NCBI GenBank assembly: GCA_017309015.1
Contig: JAEDAG010000003.1
Location: forward strand, 1-64,000
Direction of reading: 5' to 3'
DNA: 64,000 nt
Source of the DNA: Faecalicatena absiana
Lineage (GTDB): Bacteria; Bacillota; Bacilli; Lactobacillales; Lactobacillaceae
The notes beneath the pieces are model-generated. The model saw nothing but the letters and a program-made list of their open reading frames with translations, did no database searches and had not been told where the DNA came from. This document shows positions 51,738 to 60,684 of this stretch, one piece after another. Numbering within the stretch: the stretch's first letter is position 1; the number at the start of each line of letters is the position of its first letter. The translations under genes and the position numbers were made by a program.

Positions 51738-53477
51738 ATGAATAGCAAACGTTTCTTCACTGGCAAGAAGCTGCTGACCGCGGGCGCTCTGGCTTTGGCT
51801 CTGGCAGCCGGTGCCACTCAAAGCAGCCAGTTTAAGGCACTTGTACCAGGCAATGGTACGGCTAAAGCCTTTTATGTCCCAACCAACGATGAATGCAAGT
51901 ACGTGATCAAGAGCCAAGCGGACTTGGATAGATTCGTCAAGCAAAACGCCTTTGTCAGAGACTCACTCTTGGAATTCAAGTTTGAGAACTCCACGCCAAT
52001 CAAGTTTCCAAAGGACTTTGACCTGAAGCTGATGCGCGGGGCAAAATTTGACTTCACTGCCAAGTCAACTGGCGATATCGACTTCAACGGCACGAGATTG
52101 ATGATCGACCGCCGCTACGGCACCAAGAAGAAGATCGACTGGAATGCTGACTGGCCAGAAACCGTCAGAACCAGCTGGACGGTTGAAGGCGACCACCAGG
52201 GCCAAGTCATCTCCAACTTGAACGTTTACGGGTCCGTTCAAGGCTCAGTCAACTCAAAAGGCGTCGTAAGTTCTGACTACAACGGCGGGTTGCAGGTTTC
52301 CATGCTGCACACCAAGAACGTGACCTTCAAGAACATGAACTTCCACCAAGTTCAGTACTACAACCGTCACGTCTTTGACGTCATGGGCTGCACCAATGTT
52401 GCTTGGGATGGTTGCCGCTTCTACGGCTATGCTGGTTCTGGCTTCAACCAGGCTGGCTGGAACGCAATTTACGAGCATGACAAGGAACCACACGGCATCT
52501 TCTCAGAAGCCATCCAGTTTGACGTTGCCACCAAGGAAGGCGCGGGCGGTGACCCTAACATCAACGCGTCAGTTTTCGGCAAGGATCTGTTTGACGGCGC
52601 TGGTACTCAAAACGCCACGATCAAGAACTGCTATTTCGGGCCTGAAAAGAACGGCCTGTCTGGCGGGGCGATGATCAATGGCCTTGACAAGAAGTTTACC
52701 TTCCCTTACGGCGCATCAGTTGGTAGTCACAGCATCAACGAAATCACCAAGAAGTCTAACTACAAGAACTTTAACGTAACCGGTTCTACTTTCGAAAATA
52801 CTGCAGTCGCCGCCAATACGCCAGCAACTTACTACAAGCACATGGCGCCAATCCACTACCGCTACTCAGCGATCGACAAGGCTGCTGACATCAACACTTT
52901 GAAGGCAAGCAACAACACGTTCATCAACATCCTTGACCGCGGGGACAGCGGGATTCCTGACACCCTGGACGGGCAAAACCGGCCATTGTACAAGAAGGAC
53001 CTCGGCCTGCACAAGGTTTGGTTCCGGAACGCGCCTGAATACCTGGCAACCGTTTCAAACGGCTTCCCAAAGATGAATGCCAACGGCAGCAAGTACACTA
53101 AGGCTGTTTTAGCACATCCAGCTAAGAAGGCTGCCAAGAAAGCTCCTGCTAAGAAGACCACAGTCAAGAAGACTAGCAAGAAAGCTCCTGCTAAGAAGAC
53201 CGTAGCCAAGAAGTCTAGCAAGAAAGCTCCTGCTAAGAAGACCGCAGCCAAGAAGTCTAGCAAGAAAGCTCCTGCTAAGAAGACCGCAGCCAAGAAGTCT
53301 AGCAAGAAAGCTCCTGCTAAGAAGACCGCAGCCAAGAAGACTAGCAAGAAAGCTCCTGCTAAGAAGACCGCAGCCAAGAAGTCTAGCAAGAAAAAGTCAA
53401 CTAAAAAGAAGACGACTAAAAAAGCAACCAAGAAGAGCAGCAAGAAATCAAGCAAAAAGACTAGCAAGAAAAAGTAA
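51738..53477 (+). CDS. Secreted beta-helix protein with lysine-rich tail
   Basis: 579 residues. The signal peptide ([20 protein letters not shown], about 12-31) is followed by a domain rich in short strands and Asn ladders ([40 protein letters not shown]), typical of right-handed parallel beta-helix polysaccharide-active or binding proteins (about 100-440). The last 115 residues are an almost pure Lys/Ala/Ser/Thr/Pro tail with a 14-residue repeat, like histone H1. LPXTG is missing. The tail probably binds wall polymers by charge. Monocistronic, own promoter region with TATAAT at about 51673. Confidence 0.78.
   Translation: MNSKRFFTGKKLLTAGALALALAAGATQSSQFKALVPGNGTAKAFYVPTNDECKYVIKSQADLDRFVKQNAFVRDSLLEFKFENSTPIKFPKDFDLKLMRGAKFDFTAKSTGDIDFNGTRLMIDRRYGTKKKIDWNADWPETVRTSWTVEGDHQGQVISNLNVYGSVQGSVNSKGVVSSDYNGGLQVSMLHTKNVTFKNMNFHQVQYYNRHVFDVMGCTNVAWDGCRFYGYAGSGFNQAGWNAIYEHDKEPHGIFSEAIQFDVATKEGAGGDPNINASVFGKDLFDGAGTQNATIKNCYFGPEKNGLSGGAMINGLDKKFTFPYGASVGSHSINEITKKSNYKNFNVTGSTFENTAVAANTPATYYKHMAPIHYRYSAIDKAADINTLKASNNTFINILDRGDSGIPDTLDGQNRPLYKKDLGLHKVWFRNAPEYLATVSNGFPKMNANGSKYTKAVLAHPAKKAAKKAPAKKTTVKKTSKKAPAKKTVAKKSSKKAPAKKTAAKKSSKKAPAKKTAAKKSSKKAPAKKTAAKKTSKKAPAKKTAAKKSSKKKSTKKKTTKKATKKSSKKSSKKTSKKK
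53110..53460 (+). repeat. 42-bp repeats encoding the lysine-rich tail
   Basis: Five near-identical units ([14 protein letters not shown]) in tandem, then shorter KKSTKKK and SSKKSSKK blocks. DNA of the units is nearly identical, so copy number may vary between strains. Confidence 0.9.
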
Positions 53478-53493
53478 GCTCCTCGTCTGAACA

Positions 53494-53524
53494 AAAAGCC
53501 CGTCAGCAAAGCTGGCGGGCTTTT
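53494..53524 (+). terminator. Intrinsic terminator
   Basis: AAAAGCCCGTCAGC / GCTGGCGGGCTTTT stem with an AAA loop. Confidence 0.9.
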
Positions 53525-53615
53525 GCTTTTCACTGCATCCCCATCTAATTTATGCTATGATTCTTAACGGTAATTTTTTAAATCACTGATACTAGTAGAA
53601 AGAAAAATAACAAAC

Positions 53616-54050
53616 ATGGATAAGCAGAAATTCAACGAATTATGGAACAAGTACAAGGACGTCATTCCCTACGTCTTCTGGGGCGTCATGACCACCTTGG
53701 TCAATATCGCCTCCTATTGGCTGTGCCATAGCGTCTTTAAGTGGGCCATCATGCCTAGCACGATCATTGCCCAGTTCCTGTCCATTATTTTCGCCTACCT
53801 GACCAACCGCAAGTGGGTTTTCCACAGCCAGGCTTCAACATTTGAAGAATACGTCCACGAGATTGCCAGCTTCTTTGCGGCCAGAATTGGGACTGCCCTG
53901 CTCGACATGGCAATCATGTTTATCTTTGCTAAGCAGATGCACCTGAACAGCATGATCATCAAGATCCTGGCGAACGTGGTCGTCGTTGTCGTCAACTATG
54001 TGGCCAGCAAGTGCTGGATCTTCAAGTCAAAGGACGACAAGCAGCAATAA
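53616..54050 (+). CDS. GtrA-family membrane protein
   Basis: 144 residues with four membrane helices (about 16-36, 43-62, 80-100 and 110-130). YVFWGVMTTLVNIASYW opens the first and FAYLTNRKWVF follows the second, both typical of GtrA. These proteins help flip undecaprenyl-linked sugars for side-chain glycosylation of wall teichoic acid or polysaccharide. No GtrB glycosyltransferase is adjacent. It has its own ribosome site and is followed by a VanZ-like gene 107 nt on. Confidence 0.9.
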   Translation: MDKQKFNELWNKYKDVIPYVFWGVMTTLVNIASYWLCHSVFKWAIMPSTIIAQFLSIIFAYLTNRKWVFHSQASTFEEYVHEIASFFAARIGTALLDMAIMFIFAKQMHLNSMIIKILANVVVVVVNYVASKCWIFKSKDDKQQ

Positions 54051-54157
54051 GCTTTTTTCTTAAATAAAGGTAATTTTCAAAGCATTTTTCTTAACAAAGC
54101 GCCTCAAGATGTTATCCTAGTAAGCATAGTTTATGGATGCAGAAGGGGGATCAGCTG

Positions 54158-54622
54158 ATGAAGAAAACATATAAATACGCGGCTTTGGCCCTGTTTGCCC
54201 TTTCGGCGCTGGCCATTACCGCCTTTACCTTTCAAAATTCCAGTCATTCCGCGGCTTTGACCATGAAGTTCGTCAACCTCTTTGAGCAGGTGCACTTCCA
54301 CTTCACGGGGACGATCGTGGCTTGGTGGCCAGTCTACCATATGATGCGCAAGTTTGCCCACACGATTGAATACTTCTTCTTAGGATTGACTGCCTGCTTC
54401 CTCTTCAATGTCTGGGGCAGCAAGCATTATGCCGGCTGGGCCTTAGCCACTAGTGCCACTTGGTCTTTGATTGACCAAACCAGCAAGCTGCGGGTGCCGG
54501 GACGGGAATTCGATCCAACCGACTTTCCATTTGACATCGCCGGCTACCTCTTGGGGATTGGGCTGGCCTTGGTCTTGACCAAGACTTTGCCAATGGCCAA
54601 GGTCAAAATCAGCAACAATTAA
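54158..54622 (+). CDS. VanZ-like membrane protein
   Basis: 154 residues with about four membrane helices. The VanZ-like core is MRKFAHTIEYFFLGLTACFLF and DQTSKLRVPGREFDPTDFPFD IAGY, with the conserved His and Asp residues of the family. ATG 54158 has AAGGGGGATC upstream; an in-frame ATG at 54137 has none. This is the second VanZ-type gene of the window, the first being at 50824. Function is not known. It ends in a terminator. Confidence 0.85.
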   Translation: MKKTYKYAALALFALSALAITAFTFQNSSHSAALTMKFVNLFEQVHFHFTGTIVAWWPVYHMMRKFAHTIEYFFLGLTACFLFNVWGSKHYAGWALATSATWSLIDQTSKLRVPGREFDPTDFPFDIAGYLLGIGLALVLTKTLPMAKVKISNN

Positions 54623-54635
54623 CGAAATTACAAAG

Positions 54636-54666
54636 AAATGTCCACGCCAAAAGCGTGGGCATTTTT
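54636..54666 (+). terminator. Intrinsic terminator
   Basis: AAATGTCCACGC / GCGTGGGCATTT stem with a CAAAA loop and T-run. Confidence 0.88.
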
Positions 54667-54750
54667 GTTTTGCTGGTTCAATCTAAGCTGGCCGCAATCA
54701 TGATAGAATAGAGGCGAAAACAAGTTATTAAAACTAGAAGAAGGTAAAAA

Positions 54751-55212
54751 ATGAAGATTGCAATGGCAAACGACCACGCCGGCACCCGGCTGAAGAATGA
54801 GCTGAAGGCTTACTTGGAAGCACAAGGACATGAAGTCGTTGACTTTGGGACCGACAATGAAGAATCCTGCGACCTGTCAGACTTCGTCTACCCAGCCAGC
54901 CTGGCTGTAGCCAAGGGCGAATGCGACCGGGGCATTTTCGTTGACGGGGTTGGCTATGGCAGCGCCTTGATCGCCAACAAGATCAACGGCATCTACGCCG
55001 CGGTCTGCCAAGACCCGTTCTGTGCTAAACTGGCCCGCCAACACACCGACTCCAACGTCCTCTGCCTGGGCGCCAAGATCATTGGCGACATGATGGCCAG
55101 TGAAATCGTCAAGACCTGGATGACTACTGACCCGCTGATGGAAGAAAAGTACCGCCGCCGGGTGGACAAGGTCAAGGCGATCAACGACAAGCACTGCGTC
55201 CCTGTTAAATAA
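54751..55212 (+). CDS. RpiB/LacA/LacB-type sugar-phosphate isomerase lacking the usual Cys
   Basis: 153 residues. The N-terminus MKIAMANDHAGTRLKNELKA carries the conserved DHAG. In most RpiB proteins the catalytic base Cys lies in a CGTGIG loop; here that loop reads IFVDGVGYGSALIANK, with Asp in the Cys place. Other residues (DPFCAKLARQHTDSNVLCLG) match the family. It may use another base, as some RpiB do, or act on another sugar. It lies alone between two terminators. Confidence 0.85.
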   Translation: MKIAMANDHAGTRLKNELKAYLEAQGHEVVDFGTDNEESCDLSDFVYPASLAVAKGECDRGIFVDGVGYGSALIANKINGIYAAVCQDPFCAKLARQHTDSNVLCLGAKIIGDMMASEIVKTWMTTDPLMEEKYRRRVDKVKAINDKHCVPVK

Positions 55213-55232
55213 CGCGTTTTGACAAAGCAACG

Positions 55233-55268
55233 AAAAAGCAGTCAAGCACTCAGCTTGGCTGTTTTTTT
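55233..55268 (+). terminator. Intrinsic terminator
   Basis: AAAGCAGTCAAGC / GCTTGGCTGTTT stem with an ACTCA loop and a T7 run. Confidence 0.88.
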
Positions 55269-55328
55269 GTCCCCTCTTCAGTGTCCTATTAGGTACTATT
55301 ATTATCTTAGAGAAAGGAAAGTATAAAA

Positions 55329-55427
55329 TTGCTTCTATCGCAACCGATAGCGAGCAAGCAGCTTTCTTTTGCGGGAAATTTTGGCAAACACTTTTATTCA
55401 TCTGTTAGAATACTTAATGGCAAATAA
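55329..55427 (+). CDS. Possible 32-residue small protein
   Basis: TTG start after GAGAAAGGAAAG at about 10 nt, then 32 codons and a stop 36 nt before the next gene. It contains CTATCG-CAAC-CGATAG, a 6-bp hairpin, near its start. The product is not hydrophobic enough to be a membrane peptide. It may be only leader sequence of the following gene. Confidence 0.25.
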   Translation: MLLSQPIASKQLSFAGNFGKHFYSSVRILNGK

Positions 55428-55463
55428 ATCGGTATATCTGCACTAAGAAAGAGAATTTACATA

Positions 55464-57170
55464 TTGGAAAGAAAAAATATCCTGCAAATCAAGCAAGAGG
55501 ACGGTTCTTGGAAGCACAATCTGGCCTACCTCGGACTGCTGCTGGCCGTCTCATTGGCAACGGTTATTTACCTAGCTGACACCAAGGCAATTTTCGCCTT
55601 CTCTGACTGGAGCTTTCATGCTTCACGGCTGGAAGAGCTCTACCTGAATCTGAAATCCGGGTCTTTTTTGACCTTCATCGCCGCCCGGACCTTCCATAAT
55701 ACCGGCGTCGCCTCCTTCCTCTTCTACCCCTACCTTTTTCTCTATCCGTGGGCTTTCCTGCGCTTTATCTTTTCCCCAGTCAACGCTTTTTACGGCTGGT
55801 ATGGCTTGGTGACTTTTGCCACGGCCGCGATTGCCTACTTCTCCATGAAGGAGTACTCTAAGAATTCCCTTGCCGCGTTTCTTTTTTCCTTGGCCTACAC
55901 TTTCGCCCCTTACCGGCTCTACCTGGGCGGGGCCGTGTTTGGCGAGTACTTGGCCGTCACCTTCCTGCCACTCGTTTTCCTGGGCATCTATGAAGTGCTG
56001 TGGGGCAATCGGCACAAGTGGTACCTGCTGGCCATTGGCGGAGCCCTGATTGCCTACTCGCACATCTTATCGGTCTTCTTGACCCTGGAGTTTGCCGTGG
56101 TCATCTTCATCATCAAGCTGATCACCAGCCGCGGCATCAGTCAAGGCCGCGGCAAAGCTTTGGGCTTAAGCATCATCGTCTGCCTGCTCTTGGTCTTGCC
56201 AGTCATTGCCCCCTTCTTCACTGATTTTATCGGGCAAAAACTGGTCAGTGCCAACCCTCACATTACCCAGACGATTGATCTTGGCCCCCTGCTCCTCAGC
56301 TCTTTCTCGGCTCAAAAGGGCTGGAAATTGAGCTTTCTGCTCATTCTGACCATTTTTGTCGCCTGGGCCCTGCTCAAGAGCGGACGCGACTGGATCATCT
56401 ACGGGCTTGGCCTCTTTTCCTGCATCCTGGCCAGCAGCTTTTTCCCTTGGAAGCTCTTAGCCGGAACGCCCTTTGAAATGGTCCAGCTGACTGTGCGCTA
56501 CTTGTCATACGCAGCCTTGTTCTTGACAATTATTTTTGCCCAGGAAACAAGCGCGCTGCTGGGGCAAGCAGGTGAAAAAAGCAGGCGGGCCTTAATCTGC
56601 GGCTTCACCTGCTTTATGGTGATCTTCACCTTCAGTTCCTTGGCTGCCTACCGGGACATCTTGGTCTCTGAAACGATTGAAGACATGCCAAAGACCAGTG
56701 CCAACAGCACCCAGCCGACTCCTTTCAAGCTCTTGCGCAACAAGAACTACCACAATCAGTTCAACTACAAGATCCTCTTTGGGGAATTTGACTACATGCC
56801 AAAGGTTGCACGGGCCAGCGTCAAAAAACGGCACTCCCTCCTCCAGCACAAGGCCTACCTGAGCGGAAAGACCTTGAACCTGCATCCCCTGATCAAGTCC
56901 AACCAGATCACTTACCAGGTCAAGAGCAAAAAGGCCGCGGCCATCGACCTGCCCGTGATCGCCTACAAGCACACGACCGTCAGCGTCAATGGCCAAAAAC
57001 GCTCCTTCCGCCGCGGCTCCCGCGGGACGGTCGTCGTTAAGCTTGACCGCGGTCAAAACACGATCACGGCCGGCTACCAGCCAAGCCCGCTCTTTTATCT
57101 GAGCATCGTTATCAGCATTTTGACCTGGCTGGTCTTGATCAGCTGGCTGATTAAATGCCGGCTGAGCTGA
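55464..57170 (+). CDS. YfhO-like / GT-C-fold integral membrane protein
   Basis: 568 residues, TTG start after AGAAAGAGAA. Some eleven membrane helices run from about 21 to 395, and one closes the protein at about 540-560. The first outside loop reads SDWSFHASRLEELYLNLKSG, with the Asp/Glu residues expected of GT-C glycosyltransferases. A 140-residue outside domain (about 400-535) follows. YfhO-type proteins attach sugars to lipoteichoic acid; this role is inferred. It is the only gene between its terminators. Confidence 0.7.
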   Translation: MERKNILQIKQEDGSWKHNLAYLGLLLAVSLATVIYLADTKAIFAFSDWSFHASRLEELYLNLKSGSFLTFIAARTFHNTGVASFLFYPYLFLYPWAFLRFIFSPVNAFYGWYGLVTFATAAIAYFSMKEYSKNSLAAFLFSLAYTFAPYRLYLGGAVFGEYLAVTFLPLVFLGIYEVLWGNRHKWYLLAIGGALIAYSHILSVFLTLEFAVVIFIIKLITSRGISQGRGKALGLSIIVCLLLVLPVIAPFFTDFIGQKLVSANPHITQTIDLGPLLLSSFSAQKGWKLSFLLILTIFVAWALLKSGRDWIIYGLGLFSCILASSFFPWKLLAGTPFEMVQLTVRYLSYAALFLTIIFAQETSALLGQAGEKSRRALICGFTCFMVIFTFSSLAAYRDILVSETIEDMPKTSANSTQPTPFKLLRNKNYHNQFNYKILFGEFDYMPKVARASVKKRHSLLQHKAYLSGKTLNLHPLIKSNQITYQVKSKKAAAIDLPVIAYKHTTVSVNGQKRSFRRGSRGTVVVKLDRGQNTITAGYQPSPLFYLSIVISILTWLVLISWLIKCRLS

Positions 57171-57188
57171 TTTTTTATCGCAGACACA

Positions 57189-57224
57189 AAAAACGAGTAC
57201 GTGAAGCAACACGTACTCGTTTTT
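57189..57224. terminator. Bidirectional terminator
   Basis: AAAAACGAGTACGTG / CACGTACTCGTTTTT stem with an AAGCAA loop between convergent genes. Confidence 0.92.
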
Positions 57225-57231
57225 CTATAAG

Positions 57232-58485
57232 CTATTTCAGCATGATCGCGCCATTGTTTGAGCCGCCAGTTGCTTCTCTGGTGAAAGTCGCGATTGAAAC
57301 CCAGGCCTTGGCCCCGTAGTCAAAGGCGTTCCGGTGGCTGGAGCCGCTGCGAGCGCTGTAGTAGCATGGGTCGTAAATCAGGAAGCGGCCCTTCTTGCAG
57401 CCGACGATGACTTTGGCATGCTGCTTGCGGTAGAAGCGGGTTTCATAGCTGGAGAAACCATAGTACAGAACTGGGTGCCCGCTTTGCACGACCGCCTTGA
57501 TCTTTGCAACGCTGCTGCCGGTAATGTTGGTAAAGCCGCTGTCAAAGCGCTTCATATAGCTGGTCAGCGTCGAAGCCGCCAGCAGGCCGCCGAAGCTGGC
57601 CATGGAGAAGACGCCGCCGCTTTGTGGCAGGTGGCTGTAAGCATAGTACATATTGAACGACTTGTTCTTGATGCTCAGCAGGGTGGCTGAGGAAGCAACC
57701 GAGCAGCCTTCCGGCGCCCAAATCGGCGTGAACTGGCTGTGCCAAGTTGGCGCGTGCAGCACCCCGCTAGCCAAGGCGTAGTAGTCCCTGCCGCCGACAA
57801 AGGCAAACTTCTTGACGTACATAGCCCCATTCTTCTTGCCAAAGTAGTAGCCCTTGCCCTTGATCTTCTGGTAGCCGGTCTGCCTTTGCCCGTTTGCCGC
57901 GTAGTACTTCTTAGCTTTGCCGACCGTCTGCAGGCCCGTGGTCATGTGGGCATTCTTCTTGTTGAAATAGTACCACTTGCCCTTGATCTTTTTCTCCCCG
58001 TACTGCAGCTGGCCATTAGCGGCATAATAGAGCTTGTACTTGCTCTTGGTCTTCTTTTTGTACTTCTTCTTGACCAGCTTGCCGCGCTTCTTAACCCATT
58101 TATAAGCCGTCTTGTAAGAAGTCTTGGTGACGGTTTGCAAGCCTGTCTTCATCTTGCCGGACTTGTCCTCAAACCAGTACCAGTAGCCGGCAATCTTGTG
58201 CTTGCCATATAACATGCGGCCTTTGGCATCATAGTAGACGGTCTTCTTTGGTGAAGTCAGCTTCTGAAAGCCGGTCTGCATCGCCCCGGTCTGCTCGTCA
58301 AAAAGATACCACTTGCCGGCGATCCGCTTTTGGCCGTGGACCAGCTTGCCGTTTTCATAGTAGACCGTCACGCCATTTTCCGTAACGAAGCCATTCTTGT
58401 CAGCCGCTTGGGCCTTGCTGGCTAAAAAGCCGCTGACGCTGCCCGCGAGCAGGACAGCAGCTAATAGACTATAGCTTTTTTTCAT
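57232..58485 (-). CDS. Secreted C39-like cysteine peptidase with wall-binding repeats
   Basis: About 417 residues. Signal peptide about 1-28 (AAVLLAGSVSGFLASKAQA). About six 20-45-residue glucan-binding-type repeats follow (GKWYLFDEQTGAMQTGFQKL, GYWYWFEDKSGKMKTGLQTV, GKWYYFNKKNAHMTTGLQTV), with a Lys-rich insert. From about 230 a C39_2-type domain has the nucleophile Cys in APEGCSVASSATLL, His in KQHAKVIVGC and Asp in FLIYDPCYYS. No transporter is attached, so it is not a bacteriocin exporter; a wall or protein hydrolase is inferred. ATG 58485 is chosen by the signal peptide, though AAGG lies very near. Confidence 0.8.
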   Translation of the reverse strand: MKKSYSLLAAVLLAGSVSGFLASKAQAADKNGFVTENGVTVYYENGKLVHGQKRIAGKWYLFDEQTGAMQTGFQKLTSPKKTVYYDAKGRMLYGKHKIAGYWYWFEDKSGKMKTGLQTVTKTSYKTAYKWVKKRGKLVKKKYKKKTKSKYKLYYAANGQLQYGEKKIKGKWYYFNKKNAHMTTGLQTVGKAKKYYAANGQRQTGYQKIKGKGYYFGKKNGAMYVKKFAFVGGRDYYALASGVLHAPTWHSQFTPIWAPEGCSVASSATLLSIKNKSFNMYYAYSHLPQSGGVFSMASFGGLLAASTLTSYMKRFDSGFTNITGSSVAKIKAVVQSGHPVLYYGFSSYETRFYRKQHAKVIVGCKKGRFLIYDPCYYSARSGSSHRNAFDYGAKAWVSIATFTREATGGSNNGAIMLK

Positions 58486-58574
58486 CCTTATTTTTCTTAA
58501 AATTAACTCAAATACGCTTTCACTACAATGATAACTGTAACACCGACCATCCGTTTCCGGCAATCGTTCTTATT

Positions 58575-59705
58575 TTACTTTTTTATGACAAATCGCTGGC
58601 CAAGCTTGGCACCCAACTTCCCCAGGCCCAGGTAGAATTGCTTCAGCAGGACGCTGGCCAGAAGCGACAGCAGCAGCAAGGTCAGGTAAGCCACCAGCGG
58701 GTTTCTTGACCAGAAGACCGCGATCGTGAATGGGTAAAAGTAGTAGCAGAAGAAGGTATGGATCAGCCACAGATTGGTGCTCATGCGGCCAAAATACCGC
58801 ACGACCTTCGAGGCCTTTGCCGACAAGTCCAAGAGCAGCAGGCAGCCGGTCATGAACACCGGCGTGATGACCAGCATCATTTCGCTGACATTGCCAAAAA
58901 CATTTTCCTGGAAGTAAAAGGCACAGGCAATCAGCAGCAAGCCGATCATGGCTCGCCAAAAGGCATTATAGCTGCTAAAAAGGCGGCGCAGATTGGCGAA
59001 TACATCGTATTTGCCAAACACGATCCCAAACAAGTATGAGCAGATGAAGGCATTCGGCATGAACAGCTGCATCCACAAGTAGCTGGAAGCCAGGCTGCTG
59101 AATGGGGAAAGCTTAATCAGGGCTGGCAGGAACTTGACCGTAAAGACGGAAGTGAACAGGACCAAGCCGGTCTCCAGGTAAACGTTGTTGATTTTCTCAG
59201 TCAGATAGTAGTAAATGGTCCCAAGGAAAATCGCGGCAACGAAGACGCGGACGAACCACCATTCCCCGTTGTAGCTTGAAGCGTAGCCAGTCAGGTTCTG
59301 GAGAAACTTGCCAAAAGAGAAGCTGGCAAAACGGTTCCACATGAAGGCCTTGCTGTAGCGCGGCTGCCTGCTGAAGAACAAAAAGCCCAGCGGGACGAAT
59401 ATCAAGAAGACCCGCCAGTAGACCCGGTACAGACCCCAGATCTTCTTGAGCAAATGAAACCTGTGGGCCTGGATCTGCTTGGCCAAGCCTAAGCCGCCTA
59501 AAAACATAAAAATGTACACGCAAATCTTTCCAAAGCTCCCTACCGTCGTCAGTTGCTTTAATGCCGCGGCGGACACGGCATACTGGTATTTAGTGGGGAG
59601 CCGGTCGGGGAAGGCCAGCAGATGGTGCATGAGCATCAACAGGATCGCGACCCCCTTTAAGGCCTTGGTATCTTGACGGGAGAACCGCCACTTGTTTGTC
59701 TTCAA
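58575..59705 (-). CDS. Membrane acyltransferase (family 3, OafA-like)
   Basis: 376 residues with about ten membrane helices. The N-terminus holds KGVAILLMLMHHLLAFPDR (about 17-35), with the catalytic His of acyltransferase family 3; GEWWFVRVFVAAIFLG lies in the middle. It has no SGNH extension. These enzymes acetylate wall polymers or exopolysaccharide outside the cell. It precedes the cysteine peptidase gene by 90 nt on the same strand and faces the wzz gene across a 280-nt intergenic stretch. Confidence 0.88.
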   Translation of the reverse strand: MKTNKWRFSRQDTKALKGVAILLMLMHHLLAFPDRLPTKYQYAVSAAALKQLTTVGSFGKICVYIFMFLGGLGLAKQIQAHRFHLLKKIWGLYRVYWRVFLIFVPLGFLFFSRQPRYSKAFMWNRFASFSFGKFLQNLTGYASSYNGEWWFVRVFVAAIFLGTIYYYLTEKINNVYLETGLVLFTSVFTVKFLPALIKLSPFSSLASSYLWMQLFMPNAFICSYLFGIVFGKYDVFANLRRLFSSYNAFWRAMIGLLLIACAFYFQENVFGNVSEMMLVITPVFMTGCLLLLDLSAKASKVVRYFGRMSTNLWLIHTFFCYYFYPFTIAVFWSRNPLVAYLTLLLLSLLASVLLKQFYLGLGKLGAKLGQRFVIKK

Positions 59706-59987
59706 ATTCTTTCCTTCTTCATTCAGTGATCAATATAACTGCCGTTATTAATCTGCATTCAACAATGTAAATTCTAACAAATATGAGATATGATGGCTAA
59801 TGCAAATGGTAACAGTTATTTTCGGTCTTTTTGCGCTTCGCCTTTAAATTTCCTTAATAATGAAGGCGGAAGCCAATGTGTTATACTGTTAAGTTAGTAT
59901 TGTGCAAATTCTGTTAAAAAGTCTGTGAATCTTGCTTTTTATCTAGTGCTTCACGATGCATCCGCATAAGATTGAGAGGAAATTTAG
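59706..59987. other. Intergenic region between divergent genes
   Basis: No gene is seen. It is AT-rich and holds a TATACT box at about 59882 reading toward the wzz gene. GAGAGGAAATTTAG precedes the wzz GTG start. Confidence 0.6.
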
Positions 59988-60674
59988 GTGAATGATTTTT
60001 ACGGCGTGGCTGAGACCACGCTCACTTTCAAAGAGCTGGCCAAGCTGATCTGGAAGAACCTGCTGCTCATCCTGGCCGGTACCATTCTGTTTGGCGGCCT
60101 CTCCTACGGGGTTGCCAACTACCTGCTGCCAGCCAGATATACTGCCGCCAGCAGCTTCGTAGCCAAGGGGAAGATCACCCAGGGCGGCTTTACCAAGCGC
60201 CAGGCCCGCAGCCAAAATGAGCAGGCCGCGGCCGGTTTTCAAAACATTGCCATCAGCCCTGGCGTCATTGACCGCACCACTGCTGAAATCGGCCACGTCT
60301 CGCCTGATTCCCTGCGCGAGGACATTACCGTTACCGCTACGTCAAAATCCAATACCTACACCTTGACGGTCACCAGCACTTCGCCTGAAAAGGCTAAAAA
60401 GACCCTCAAGGCCGTGGCCAAGAACTTCCAGCAGGAATTCAAGCTGCAGTTCAAAGAGGGCCGGCGGGCGATGCCGACCAAGCGGGAGCGGCGCAAGTAC
60501 CTGAAGCCAATCCTGCCGACGGTCTTGATCAAGTCCCTGAAGTTTACAGGCCAGACCACTGTCGCAAAGAGCTATCCGAAGGTCAAATTCGCCACGGCGA
60601 TTGGCGCGGCCTTGGGCTTGCTGCTGTCTACTTGGGCTTCGCTCTACTGGCGCTTGCGCAGAAATTACCGCTAA
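59988..60674 (+). CDS. Polysaccharide chain-length regulator (Wzz/YveK)
   Basis: 228 residues, GTG start (MNDFYGVAETTLTFKELAKL). The first membrane helix lies at about 24-46 and the second at about 200-220, with the extracellular domain between, as in Wzz co-polymerases of Gram-positives. The C-terminal cytoplasmic tail is short and basic (YWRLRRNYR), with no tyrosine-kinase part. It starts a short operon: the Wzy gene follows by 10 nt. Confidence 0.88.
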   Translation: MNDFYGVAETTLTFKELAKLIWKNLLLILAGTILFGGLSYGVANYLLPARYTAASSFVAKGKITQGGFTKRQARSQNEQAAAGFQNIAISPGVIDRTTAEIGHVSPDSLREDITVTATSKSNTYTLTVTSTSPEKAKKTLKAVAKNFQQEFKLQFKEGRRAMPTKRERRKYLKPILPTVLIKSLKFTGQTTVAKSYPKVKFATAIGAALGLLLSTWASLYWRLRRNYR

Positions 60675-60684
60675 GGAGGTTTGC

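Noticed and set aside
53110-53460. 42-bp direct repeats resembling a minisatellite or array
   Set aside because: They are in frame and encode the lysine-rich tail.
57232-58485. Bacteriocin processing system
   Set aside because: No ABC exporter, double-glycine peptide or immunity gene is nearby.
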